Source of the DNA: Corylus avellana
Taxonomy: Eukaryota > Streptophyta > Magnoliopsida > Fagales > Betulaceae
Length of the DNA stretch: 64,000 bases
Assembly (NCBI RefSeq): GCF_901000735.1
Contig: NC_081546.1
Coordinates: 30,177,865 to 30,241,864 of the forward strand
Direction: 5' to 3'
A model generated the notes under the pieces. The model saw nothing but the letters and a program-made list of their open reading frames with translations. It was not told the DNA's origin and did not search any database. Positions 32,895 through 44,443 of this stretch are shown one piece after another (position 1 is the stretch's first letter; each line of letters opens with the position of its first letter). The translations under genes were made by a program, and so were the position numbers.

Positions 32895-35180
32895 ATGGTA
32901 CTGTAAGAATGAATGAAAATTGAACATTTAGGCTCGTGTTTTTTCTTGCTTTCCAACCTCCTAGAAGAACACATGCTACCATAAGCATGAATGAAATTTC
33001 GCATTTTCATGACTCGGAACAACTAGAAATTCAAGTTTCTTCTTTTTACTATCTCGGAAAGTCCAATATTTATTTTTTTTTTTTAAAAAAAAAGAGAAGG
33101 AAAAAAATTGGGGGTGGCGAGGCCTGGCCAACCCCATCTGAAACCCACCCCCAACCACCAAGGGGGTGGGTTTCGACCCACCCCCTTGGGCACCAACGGG
33201 GTGGTGGCTCATCCGGCCAGATGGCCACCTCCATGGCCAAAGGGAGCCACCCCCAATTTTTTTTTTTTTTTTTTTTAAGTAGGTGCCACATGTCAATATC
33301 TGATTGATCTACGTGGAATTCCGTTAAGTCAACTAACTGTCAACTGAGATAAGGACTAATTTGGTATATTATCAAAACCACAGGGGGGAAAAAATAGGGG
33401 GTATTTAGTATTTAACCCTTCTTTTTATGACTAGCTCGAAAAGTCTGATATGTATCTCATTCATATTTTTTCGGCCGAAAATCAGACATTTGGATTCGTG
33501 TTTTTGCTTGCTTTCCAATCTCCTAGAAGAACGCATGCTACCGTAAGCATGAGTGAAATTTCACATTTTCGTGATCCGGAACAACTGAAAGTTCAAATTT
33601 CTTTTTTTGAATAGCTTAAAAAGTCTGATATTTATCTCATTCATACTGTTTCAGGCCAAAATTGGACATTTGCACTTGTGTTTTTCTTGCTTTCCTACCT
33701 CCTAGAAGGACGCATGCTATCGTAAGCATGAATTAAATTTCCCATTTTCGTGACCCGAAACGACCGAAAATTCAAATTTCTTTTTATAACTAGCTCGGAA
33801 AGTCTCATATTCATCTCATTTATATTTTTCTGTCAAAAATGGACATTCGGACTCGTGTTTTTTCTTGCTTTCCTATCTCCTAGAAGAACGCATGTTACCG
33901 TGAGCATGAATGAAATTTCACATTTTTGTGATATGGAACGACTGAAAATTAGAATTTCTATTTTTGACTAGCTTGAAAAGTCTGATATTTATCTCATTCA
34001 TATTGTTTCGGCCGAAAATCAAACATTTGGACTCGTGTTTTTTCTTGCTTTCCTACCTCATAGAAGAACGAATGCTACTGGACACATGAATGAAATTTCG
34101 CATTTTTGTGACCTGGAACGACCAAAAATTCGAATTTCTTTTTTTAATTAGCTCAGAAACTGATATTTATCTTATTCATATTGTTTTGGCCGAAAATCAG
34201 ACATTTAGACTAGTGTTTTTTCTTGCTTTCGTACCTCATAGAAAAACGTATGCTACCTTAAGCATGAATGAAATTTCTCATTTTCGTGACCCAGAACAAT
34301 CGAAAATTAGAAATTCTTTTTTTTTTATAAGTAGCTCGGAAAGTCCGATAGTAATCTCATTCATATTGTTTCGACCGAAAATTGGACTTTTGGACTCGTG
34401 TTTTTTCTTGCTTTCCTACCTCCTAGAAAAATGCATGTTACCGTAAGCATGAATGAAAGTTTGATATTTATTTCATTAAGGTTGTTTTGGCAAAAAATCA
34501 GACATTTTGTTCTTTTCAGGTTTTCCTCCCTCCGAAAAGAACGCTTGCTACTATAAGCATGAATGGACTTTCTCTTTTTCGTGATTTAGAACGATTGAAA
34601 ATTCGAATTTCTTTTTTTGTTTATTTGAGAAAGTCCGATATTTATCTCATTAAAGTTGTTTCCGCCGAAAATCAGACATTCAGATTTTCTCTAGTTTTCC
34701 TCCCTTCGAAAAAAACGCATGCTACTGTAACCATGAAAGAACTTTCGCATTTTTGTGACCTAGAACGATAGAAAATTCGAGTTTCTTTTTTTGTCTAGCT
34801 CTAAAAGTCCGATATTTATTTCATTCGGATTGTTTCGATTGGAAATCGGACATTCGGGCTCTTGTTTTTTTTCTTGTTTTCCTCCCTCCGAAAAGAACGC
34901 ATGCTATTGTAAGCATTAATAAACATTAGTATTTTCGTGACCTAGAACAACTGAAAATTCAAATTTCTTTTTTTGTCTAAGTCAGAAACTATGATATTAA
35001 TCTCATTAAGGTTTTTTCGAACGAAAATCAGACATTCAAATTTTTTCTTGTTTTCCTCCCTCCAAAAAGAACCCATATAAACATAAGCATGAATGAACTT
35101 TCGCATTTTCATGACCGAAAATGACTGAAAATTTGATTTTCTTTTTTTTTGTCTAGCTCTGAAAGTCTAATATTTATCTC
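32895..35180 (+). repeat. Satellite array, CTCGTG subfamily, proximal part
   Basis: Tandem monomers of about 165-190 bp. Each contains a TTTCGGCCGAAAA-type box, a T-rich TTTTTTCTTG(C/T)TTTCC box, AGAACGCATGCTACCGTAAG, CATGAATGAA(A/C)TTTCGCA, CGTGACC, and GAAAGTC(C/T)GATATTTATCTC. Up to about 34.45 kb the monomers have GGACTCGTG and CATTCATATTG variants; from there on the CATTAAGGTTG variant dominates. A MITE interrupts the array at 33074-33418, and the LTR element interrupts the monomer at 35180. Confidence 0.9.
33074..33418. mobile_element. GC-core MITE inserted in the satellite
   Basis: Poly(T/A) tracts flank a self-complementary GC-rich block (CCCACCCCCAACCACC, AAGGGGGTGGGTTTCG and GGTGGTGGCTCATCCGGCC). 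A tail containing AGGTGCCACATGTCAATATC ends in TATTTAGTATTTAACCC. The same tail recurs at 61740-61917. The left terminus is unclear. Confidence 0.65.
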
Positions 35181-36089
35181 TGTTAGTTCTTGTGTTGGCT
35201 TAATTCAGTTCCAAAATGCAGAGGTTACTGTCTACGAGCTCGAACACTGATATGGAATGCTTAGAATCAAATTTTCACCATTCATAATGTAGATTCATGT
35301 GTCATGAACGTCCCTACAAAATTTTAGCTGAATCGGACCACAACCGTCCATCGATCGGAGCTTTGGATCAATGCTGTACAACATTTCCAAAATGCTATTT
35401 TTTCCCTACTGCATGTCATGTCTGGACTTGGTGCTAGGCTGTCTGGACAAGCTTTCCAACAAACATATTTTTCCTCCGCAAGGCCCTGTCCGGACAGCCC
35501 ATTAACTTGTCTAGACACCCCGTACCTATTATGCCCAAAAACGTGTTTTTAGTGGGCTCAGGTCTAGGGTTGATGTACTGATATATATATATACATCATT
35601 ATAGAAGAAAGAGGCACGAATTTTCACCCTAGAGAGTTCGTCGGAGGCTGTGCTAAGAGAGATCATATGTGGTGAGCGTTAAATTGAATCTTTTAGAGTT
35701 TTAATTATTCATTTGATAAATCTACAGTTGAGAAGTCTATCGGATGGGTCCGGTAAAAGAGAAACATGTTGAAGAAGATTGTGAGCAAGGAGACGAGTTA
35801 TAAGCTTGTCGATCTTACAGAGTCAAGGTCTTGCAAAGGGTTGTAAGTGTTCCTAGTTTCTGTAATCTTTGGATAATCTTTTGATAGTGATTTCTTGGGT
35901 TTGACTGCCCTGGAGAGGTTTTACTTTTAGATCAGTTTCTAAAAGGTTTCCCATTCATAACCAAATTATCTGTGTCTGCCTCTTTATTGTTTTACATATT
36001 TTTGGTGATTGAATTGTTTATTGTTTCCTAGTATTAATTCCGCATAAATTGTGATAAACAAGTTTTTAGAATCGGCATAGCGTTTTTCA
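35181..36089 (+). repeat. 5' LTR
   Basis: Starts TG, ends CA, 909 bp. It contains GATATATATATATACATC as a possible TATA region near 35580. Direct partner at 38629-39534. Confidence 0.92.
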
Positions 36090-36090
36090 A

Positions 36091-36103
36091 TTGGTATCAG
36101 AGC
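36091..36103 (+). promoter_or_regulatory. Primer-binding site (initiator-Met tRNA)
   Basis: TTGGTATCAGAGC lies one base after the 5' LTR. TGGTATCAGAGC is the classic complement of the plant initiator-Met tRNA 3' end. Confidence 0.92.
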
Positions 36104-36159
36104 GGGTTCACTCTGTTTGGATAAAATTCTTGAGTGAGATCTGTAGACTCCTGTTTACT

Positions 36160-36963
36160 ATGAATACTTCTCAAGGGGAATATGATCTTATAAACTCCTT
36201 CAACAATTTGTTGGAAAAATTCACTCTTTTGAGACATCAATACACAAATTGTTTGGAGGATTTTCAAGATCTTAAACATGTGAAAGAATCTATTGTTACT
36301 AAATTGTCTGAATCACATGCTTTAATTGATTCTTTAAAATCTGAAAATCTTGTTTTAAGTTCTAAAGTTGATTTGTTAGGGAATAAATTAAAAGAGTCAA
36401 AAACTCAATTGGAAAAATTCTCTAGCAATTCCTTTGAGAATATGTTGCATACTCAGAATTCTAATTGTGATAAATCTGAGTTAAGTTTTGATTGTAATGT
36501 TGTTTTTTCTTCTAACAATGATTCTACTTCCGAGATAATCTTTGTTAAATCAGAAAAAGTATAAGACTCTTTGGTTAAAAGAAAAATAGCAGCTGCCTCG
36601 ACCTCACAAGGTAAGAAAGTTAAGAAGATTCATATTGAACCTTGTGTATCTTACCCCAAGTATAGAGTCATCAATCCTCTTAGGAATCTACCTCCTAAAA
36701 GGTTTGTCCTTGCTTGTCATCATGGTGGAAAAGTTGGTCACATTCGACCAAACTGTTTTAAATTGAAACCTCATGTGCATAAAAATAAAAATTCTGTTTC
36801 TAGGAAAGAACCTTTGGGGTTATGCACAATGATGATGGGAGGTTTGTCTAGATTAGATAAGATTGAAAATGTTTATGTCTCTACACCTTCTTTCAAGAAG
36901 GTTTGGGTTAGGAAAGATTATACCATTCACCTATTGAGGGGGAGTGGTAGTGATCTCATCTAA
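36160..36963 (+). pseudogene. gag-like protein with coiled coil and altered zinc knuckle
   Basis: One frame from ATG at 36160 to TAA at 36961 is interrupted by a single in-frame TAA at 36562-36564. The first part is a coiled-coil-like segment (LLEKFTLLRHQYTNCLEDF, SLKSENLVLSSKVDLLG). The second part has basic KKVKKIHIEP, then ACHHGGKVGHIRPNCFKLK, where the usual CxxCxxxxHxxxxC knuckle has Gly in place of the second Cys, and KKVWVRKD. Both defects suggest a dead gag. No pol follows. Confidence 0.8.
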
Positions 36964-38628
36964 ATTTAGGTAAGTAAATAACATGTCTAGGAATGGTTGT
37001 TTTGCTTATTTTTGAAAATCCTAGAGCATGTTGTTTTTCTTTGCTTTGCATTTTTTGTTTTTGCTTTCTAGTTTATGCATTGCAATTTTTCTTTTGTTGT
37101 TACACTTTTTGTGTGAAGAGAGTATATATGTTTGTTTTGAGATTCTTGTTATGAGGCATATTCATAAAGGATTTTTCAAGAAATTCATATGTTATGATCT
37201 TTGAAAGGCTTATAGATGAGATGTTGTGTGCGGACTACCAAGATTTTTGTCTACTTGCTAATCAAGTATTCATGAATGTGTAATGTCTTGTGAAAACCTT
37301 GAAGTAATTATTAAACTAAATTATTATTTTGTAGTGGGACCTATAAGATATGATGAAAGTTTAGTGCTAAAGAACATTCATGTATTGCCTGTTGTAATCT
37401 CAATTCAAACATGTTGTTTTTCTTTGCTGCCCTTTTTTGTGGTTTATTTGTGTTAATAAATTTTTGAGAAAGGAATTGGTGTTGCAAAGATGTTTGAAAT
37501 GTTAAGATGGATATATGCTTTAAATGCTCTTTAATTGCTTAATTGGAAATCTTCTTAATTTATGTACCTATAGAATACACTTATCATGCTTGAGTTGATT
37601 ATCTTTATAATGAACTGTCATTGATCCATTCAAGTATGCGTTATTGTGGTACATTTCATTTATGCTATCCCTATGCACTTAAGCTTCAAGAAGGAATGTC
37701 AATCCATGACAAATTTGTTATGTTGAACAAACCATATGCATAGGATAAATTTTTTTCTGGGGTTAAAATTGACCAAATGCTGGTTGAACCTAGAACCTAT
37801 AAATTCCAATTCAAACCCTTATGTCTTGTACTTTAATTTTTATGAAAGACATGTTCTCAAAGAGAAAATCTAAAGTGAAATGTGCAAAATGCCAAAATAT
37901 TCCAAAAAGGAAATTTTTACTATGTCAATTTTTTGTGCTTGGCTCATCCATAATTAAAATTCTAGATGTAGTTCTGAGCCTTGTGATAAGACAAAGGGGG
38001 AGAATATTAGATAAGGGTGACTAGGCCCTCGTAAGGTTTGACTTCTAACCAAACAAGATATGAATTTTTTTAATATGGTTTGGAAGTTTTAATGTGCCTT
38101 CTTTGTCAATATATGTTTGTCCATTGCTTGACTCTTGACTGTGACTTATCACACACAGCACATTTAGCATAAATAGTGATGGTACATAATGGCATGACAT
38201 GAGTTGCAACAATGATTTTGTTTATTCATCTTTTGATACTCTTGCATGCTTTGAGTATTTTTTTTGGCACATTTAACAAGAGTTTTTCCTAATCTGCAAT
38301 TTTTGATCATTTATTGGATATACTCTTCTTATGAATACTCCTGTTTGAAACATTTTTCCCTTGTTGATATTGAGTCACACATTGAGGGGGAGTTTTTTCT
38401 GATGTTTCTTCATGATCTTGTGTTACTTCATGTATGTTCTATTATTTGTGATCATGAGTTTTATTTATGTATTCCTATTCTACATATGCCTTGATGTATT
38501 TTGTGAAGTGTTTCAGGAAACATGAAGACCTTTTGTCATTCTGTGACAAAAATGAGGAGTAAATATGGGGAGATGATAGGATTGGCTGGGCATTTTGGTT
38601 TGGTCACCGAATTGCCAAATGAGGAGTT
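36964..38628 (+). other. Internal region of the LTR element, no pol genes
   Basis: AT-rich, with scattered purine-rich boxes (AAAGGGGGAGAATATTAG near 37992 and ATTGAGGGGGAGTT near 38382) like decayed polypurine tracts. No protein domain is recognisable in any frame. Confidence 0.6.
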
Positions 38629-39534
38629 TGTTAGTTCTTGTGTTGGCTTAATTCAGATCTAAAATGCAGAGGTTACTGTCCACGAGCTCAAACACTGATA
38701 TGGAATACTCATAATCAAATTTTCATGTTCATAATGTAGATTCATGTGTCATGAACGTCCCATCAAAATTTAAGCTCAATCGGACCACAAACGCCCATCT
38801 ATCGGAGCTTTTGATCAAGGTTGGACAACATTTCTAGAATGCTGTTTTCTACATACTGCAGGCCATGTCCGGACACAGTACTAAGCTGTTCGGACAGGCT
38901 TTCCAGCAAGCATATTTTTGCTCTGCAAGGCCCTGTCTGGACAGTTCATTAACCTGTCCGGACACCCCGTACCTATTATGCCCAATAAAGTGTTTTTAGT
39001 GGGCCCAGATCTAGGGTTTGATATATTGATATATATACATCATTATAGAAAGAGAGACACGAATTTTCACCCCAGAGAGTTTGTCGGAGGTTGTGCTAAG
39101 AGAGATCATATGTGGTGAGCGTTAAATTGAATCTCTTAGAGTTTTAGTTATTCCTTTGATAAATCTATGGTTGAGAAGTCTATCGGAAGGATCCAGTAAA
39201 GGAGAATCACGATGAAGAAGATTGTGAGGAAGGAGACGAGTTGTAGGCTTGTCGATCTTATAGAGCCAAAGTCTTGCAAAGGGTTGTAAGTGTTCCTAGT
39301 TTCTGTAATCTCTGGATAATCTTTTGATAGTAATTTCCTGGGTTTGGCTGCCCCGGGGAGGTTTTACTTTTAGATCGGTTTCTAAAAGGTTTCATCTTCG
39401 TAACCAAAATATCTGTGTCTGCCTCTTTATTGCTTTTTATATATTTTGGGTGATTGAATTGTTTATTGTTTCATAGTATTAATTCCGCATAAATTGTGAT
39501 AAACAAGTTTTTGGAGTCGGTATAGCGTTTTTCA
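38629..39534 (+). repeat. 3' LTR
   Basis: 906 bp, near-copy of the 5' LTR with many substitutions; followed directly by ATCTC, the target duplication. Confidence 0.92.
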
Positions 39535-40792
39535 ATCTCATTAAGGGTGTTTTGGCTGAAAATCAGACATTCGGATTTTTTCTTGTATTCCTTCCTCCGA
39601 AAAGAACGCATGCTACCGTATGCATGAATGAACTTTAGCATTTTCGTTACACAGAACGTCTGAAAATTCGAATTTCTTTTTTTGTCTAACTCAGAAAGTC
39701 TAATATTTATCTTATTAAGGTTGTTTTGGCCGAAAATCAAACATTCGGATTTTTTCTTGTATTCCTCCTTCCAAAAAGAAAGCTTGCTACCGTAATCATG
39801 AATGAACTTTCGTTTCTCGTGACCTAAAACGACTGAAAATTCGAATTTCGTTATTTGTTTAACTCAAAAAGTCTGATATTTGTCCTATTAAGGTTGATTT
39901 GGCAAAAAATCGAAAATTCGAATTTTTTATGGTTTTCCTCCCTTTGAAAAGAAGCTTGTTACTATAAGCATGAATGAACTTTCGCATTTTTGTTAACCAA
40001 AACGACTGAAAATTCGAATTTCTTTTTTTGTCAAGCTCGAAAAGTCCGATAATTATCTCATTGAGGTTGTTTCGACAAAAAATCAGACATTTGGACTCTT
40101 TTCTTGTTTTCCTCTCTCCGAAAAGAACGCATTCTACGTAAGCATGAATGAACTTTTGCATTTTCGTGACCCGGAACGACTAAAACTTTGAATTTCTTAT
40201 TTTTCCTTACTCAAAAAGTTTGATATTTATATCATTATGGTTGTTTCGGCCGAAAATCAAACCTTCGGATTTTTTCTTGTTTTCCTCCCTCCGAAAAGAA
40301 CCGAGGCAAACTTAAGCACGAATAAACTTTCACATTTTCGTTACCCAGAACGACTTAAAATTGGAATTTATTTTTTTGTCTTGCTTAGAAAGTCCGATAT
40401 TTATATCATTAAGGTTGTTATGGCCGAAAATTAGACATTCGAATGAATCCATGCAAACGTACGCATGAATGAACTTTCACATTTTCGTGACCATTGAATT
40501 TGTTTTTTTTTTTTTTTTTTTTCTAGCTCAGAAAGTCTGATATTTATCTCATTAAGGTTGTTTTGGCTAAAAATCAGACATTCAAATTTTTTCTTGTTTT
40601 CCTCCCTTCGGAAGAACGCTTGTTACTATAAGCATGAATTAACTTTCTTTTTCTCATGACCCAGAACGATTGAAAATTCGAATTTCTTTTTTTGTCTAGC
40701 TTAGAGAGTCTGATATTTATCTCATCAAGGTTGTTTTGGTCGAAAATCAGACATTCAGATTTTTTAAGGTTTTGCTCTCTCTCTGAAAAGAA

Positions 40793-43700
40793 CGCTTGCT
40801 ATAGTAAGCATGAAAGAACTTTCGCTTTCTCGTGACCTAGAATGACTGAAAATTTGAAATTTTTTTTTTTTTTTTGTCTAGCTCAGAAAGTCCGATATTT
40901 ATCTCATCAAAGCTTGTTTCGGCTGAAAATTAGACAGTTTAATTTCTTTCTTGTTTTCCACCCCCCGAAAAGAACGTAATACCGTAATATTTAAAAAATT
41001 TTACATTTTCGTGACCTAAAATGACCGAGAATTCAATTTTTTCTTGCTCAGAAACTCTAATATTTATCTCATTAAGGTTGTTTCTTGTTTCCCTCCCTCC
41101 GAAAAGAACCCATGCAAACGTAAGCATGAATGAACTTTCGCACTATCATGACTCAGATCAGCTGAAAATTGGAATTTATTTTTTTGACTTGCTTAGAAAC
41201 TCTGATATTTATCTCATTAAGATTGTTTTAGCTGAAAATCAGATATTGAAATTTTTTCTTGTTTTTCCCCTTCTGAAAAGAACCCATGCAAATGTAAGCA
41301 TTAATGAACTTTCGCATTTTCGTTACTCAGAACGACTAAAAATTCGAATTTCTTTTGTTGTCAAGCTTAGAAAGTCCGATAGTTCTCTCATTAAGGTTGT
41401 TTCAGCCAAAAATCAGACATTTGGATTATTTTCTTGTTTTCCTCCATCCGGAAAGAATGCATTCTACGTAAGAATGAATAAAACTTTCACATTTTCATTA
41501 CCCGGAATGACTAAAAATTTGAATTTCTATTTTTTGCCTTACTCAAAAAGGCTGATATTTATATCATTATGGTTGTTTCGCCTGAAAATCATACATTCGG
41601 ATTTTTTCTTATTTTCCTCCTTCTGAAAAGAACCTAGGCAAACTTAAGCATGAATAAACTTTCGCATTTTCGTGTTCCAGAACGACTGAAAATTGGAATT
41701 TATTTTTTTGTCTTGCTCACAAAGGCCAATATTTATCTCATTAAGGTTGTTTTGGCCGAAAACTAGACATTCAGATTTTTTCTTGTGTTCCTCCCTCCGA
41801 AAAGAACCCATGCAAACGTTAGCATGAATGTACTTTCGCATTTTCATGACCCAAAATGATTGAAAATTTGAATTTTTTTTTTTTTTTTTGGTCTAGCTCA
41901 GAAAGTTTGATATTTATCTCATTAAGGTTGTTTTAGCCGAAAATCAGACATTCGGATTTTTTCTTGTTTTCCTCCCTCCGAAAAGAACGCTTGCTACCGT
42001 AAGCATGAATTAACTTTCTATTTTTCATGACCCAGAACGACTAAAAATTCGAATTTCTTTTTTTGTCTAACTCAGAAAGTCTGAGATTTATCTAATCAAG
42101 GTTGTTTTGGCCAAAAATTTGACATTCAGATTTTTTAAGTCTTTTCTCCCTCCGGAAAGAACGCTTGCTATAGTAAGCAACTTTTCTCTAGTTTTCCTCC
42201 CTCCGAAAAGAACCCATGCAAACTTAAGCATGGATAAACTTTCGCATTTTCATTACCTAGAAAGACAGAAAATTTAAATTTCTTTTTTTGCCTTGCTTCG
42301 AAACTCTGATATTTATCTCATTAAGGTTGTTTCAGCCGAAAGTCACATATTTGGATTTTTTCTTCTTTTTCCCCTTCCGAAAAGAACCCATGCTAACGTA
42401 AGCATGAATGAACTTTCGCATTTTCAGTACCCAAAACGACTGAAAATTCGAATTTTTTTTTTTTTTTGTCATGCTCAGGAAGTCTGATATTTATCTCATA
42501 AAAGGTTGTTTCAGCCAAAAATCAGACATTTGGATTATTTTCTTGTTTTCCTCCATTCGAAAAGAATGCATTCTATGTAAGAATGAATAAACTTTCACAT
42601 TTTCATTACTCGGAATGACTAAAAATTTGAATTTCTGTTTTTGCCTTACTCAAAAAGTCTGATATTTATATCATTATGGTTGTTTCGTCCGAAAATCACA
42701 CATTTAGATTTTTTCTTGTTTTCCTCCCTTCGAAAAGAACCCAGGCAAACTTAAGCATGAATAAACTTTCACATTTTCATGTTCCAGAACGACTGAAAAT
42801 TGGAATTTATTTTTTTATCTTGCTTAGAAAGCCCAATATTTATCTCATTAAGGTTGTTTTGGCCGAAAATTAGACATTCAGATTTTTTCTTGTTTTCCTC
42901 CCTCTGAAAAGAACCCATGCAAACGTTAGCATGAATGTACTTTCGCATTTTCGTGACCCAAAACAACTGAAATTTTATTTTATTTATTATTTTTTTTATT
43001 TTGTCTAGCTTAGAAAGTTTGATATTTATCTCGTTAAGGTTGTTTTAGTCGAAAATCAGACATTCGGATTTTATCTTGTTTTCATCCCTCTGAAAAGAAC
43101 GCTTGCTACCGTAAGCATGAATTAACTTTCTATTTTTCATGACCTAGAACGACTAATAATTCAAATTTTTTTTTTTTTTTTTTCTAGCTCAGAAAGTTTG
43201 AGATTTATCTAATCATGTTTGTTTTGGCCAAAAATTAGACATTTGGATTTTTTAAGGCTTTTCTCCCTTTGGAAAGAACGCTTGCTATAGTAAGCAGCTT
43301 TTCTCTAGTTTTCCTCTCTCCGAAAAGAACCCATGCAAACGTAAGCATGGATAAACTTTCGCATTTTCATTACCCAGAATGACAACAAATTTAAATTTCT
43401 GTTTTTGCCTTGCTCCGAAACTCTGATATTTATTTCATTAAGGTTGTTTTAGCCGAAAGTCACATATTTGGATTTTTTCTTCTTTTTCCCCTTCCAAAAA
43501 GAACCCATGCTAACATAAGCATGAATGAACTTTCGCATTTTCAATACCCAGAACGACTGAAAATTCAATTTTTTTTTTTTTTTTTGTCATGCTCAGAAAG
43601 TCTGATATTTATCTCATAAAAGGTTGTTTTAGCCAAAAATCAGATATTCAGATTTTTTTTTTTTTCACCCTTCTGAAAGAACCTATGCAATCGTAAGCAT

Positions 43701-44443
43701 GGATAAACTCTAGCATTGTCATTACCTAGAATGACAGAAAATTTGAATTTTCTTCTTTGCCTTGCTTAGAAACTCTGATATTTATCTCATTAAAGTTGTC
43801 TCAGTCGAAAATCAGATATTCAGATTTTTTCTTCTTTTTCCCCTTCCGAAAAGAACACATTCTAACGTAAACATGAATGAACTTCTGCATTTTCGGTACC
43901 CAGAACAACTGAAAATTCGAATTTCTATTTTTGCCATTCTCAGAAAGTTCGATATTTATCTCATAAAAGTTGAAATTTCTTTTTTGGCTAACTTAGAAAG
44001 TTTGATATTTATAACATTATTTTTGTTTTGGCCGAAAAAAAAGACATTCGGATTTTTTCTTGTTTTTCTCCATCCGAAAAGAACCCATGCAAACGTAAGC
44101 ATGAATGAACTTTCGCAATATCATGACCTAGATCGGCTAAAAATTCGAATTTCCTTTTTTGTCTAGTTCAGAAAGTTTGAAATTTATCTCGTTAAGGTTG
44201 TTTCAGTCGAAAATTAGACATTCGAATTTTTTCTTATTTTCCTCCCTTCGAAAAGAACGCTCGCTACCGTAAGCATCAATGAACTTTCTCCTTTTTGTGA
44301 TCCAAAACGACTGAAAACTCAAATTTTATTTTATTTTATTTTTTTTGTCTAGCTTAGAAAGTTTGATATTTATCTCATCAAGGTGGTTTTGGCCAAAAAT
44401 CCGACATTCGAATTTTTTAAGGTTTTCCGCCCTCCGAAAAGAA
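40793..44443 (+). repeat. Higher-order repeat domain I (~1.1-1.4 kb period)
   Basis: The marker variant CGCTTGCTATAGTAAGC recurs at about 40793, 42162, 43279 and 44443 (spacings 1369, 1117 and 1164). The 42.2-43.3 and 43.3-44.4 kb blocks share other variants in the same order, for example TTTTCTCTAGTTTTCCTC right after the first two of these markers. Confidence 0.75.

Larger units (their letters stand above)
35181..39534 (+). mobile_element. Non-autonomous LTR retrotransposon inserted in satellite, 4.35 kb
   Basis: Two LTRs (35181-36089 and 38629-39534) both start TGTTAGTTCTTGTGTTGG and end GCGTTTTTCA. A primer-binding site follows the left LTR. The 5-bp TSD ATCTC lies at 35176-35180 and 39535-39539. 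The interior encodes only a gag-like protein; no protease, integrase or reverse transcriptase is found. The LTRs differ at many positions, so the insertion is not young. The zinc knuckle and gag style resemble SIRE/Copia-type elements (inference). Confidence 0.93.

Noticed and set aside
41021..41626. 201-residue open frame in the satellite, and dozens of similar 60-120 aa frames on both strands (33-50 kb, 62-64 kb)
   Set aside because: All are translations of the tandem monomer (repeated KRTHANVSMNELSHF and mirror-frame ENKKKSECLIFGRNN). Frames open on both strands because several monomers have lengths divisible by 3; there is no start, codon or domain signal.
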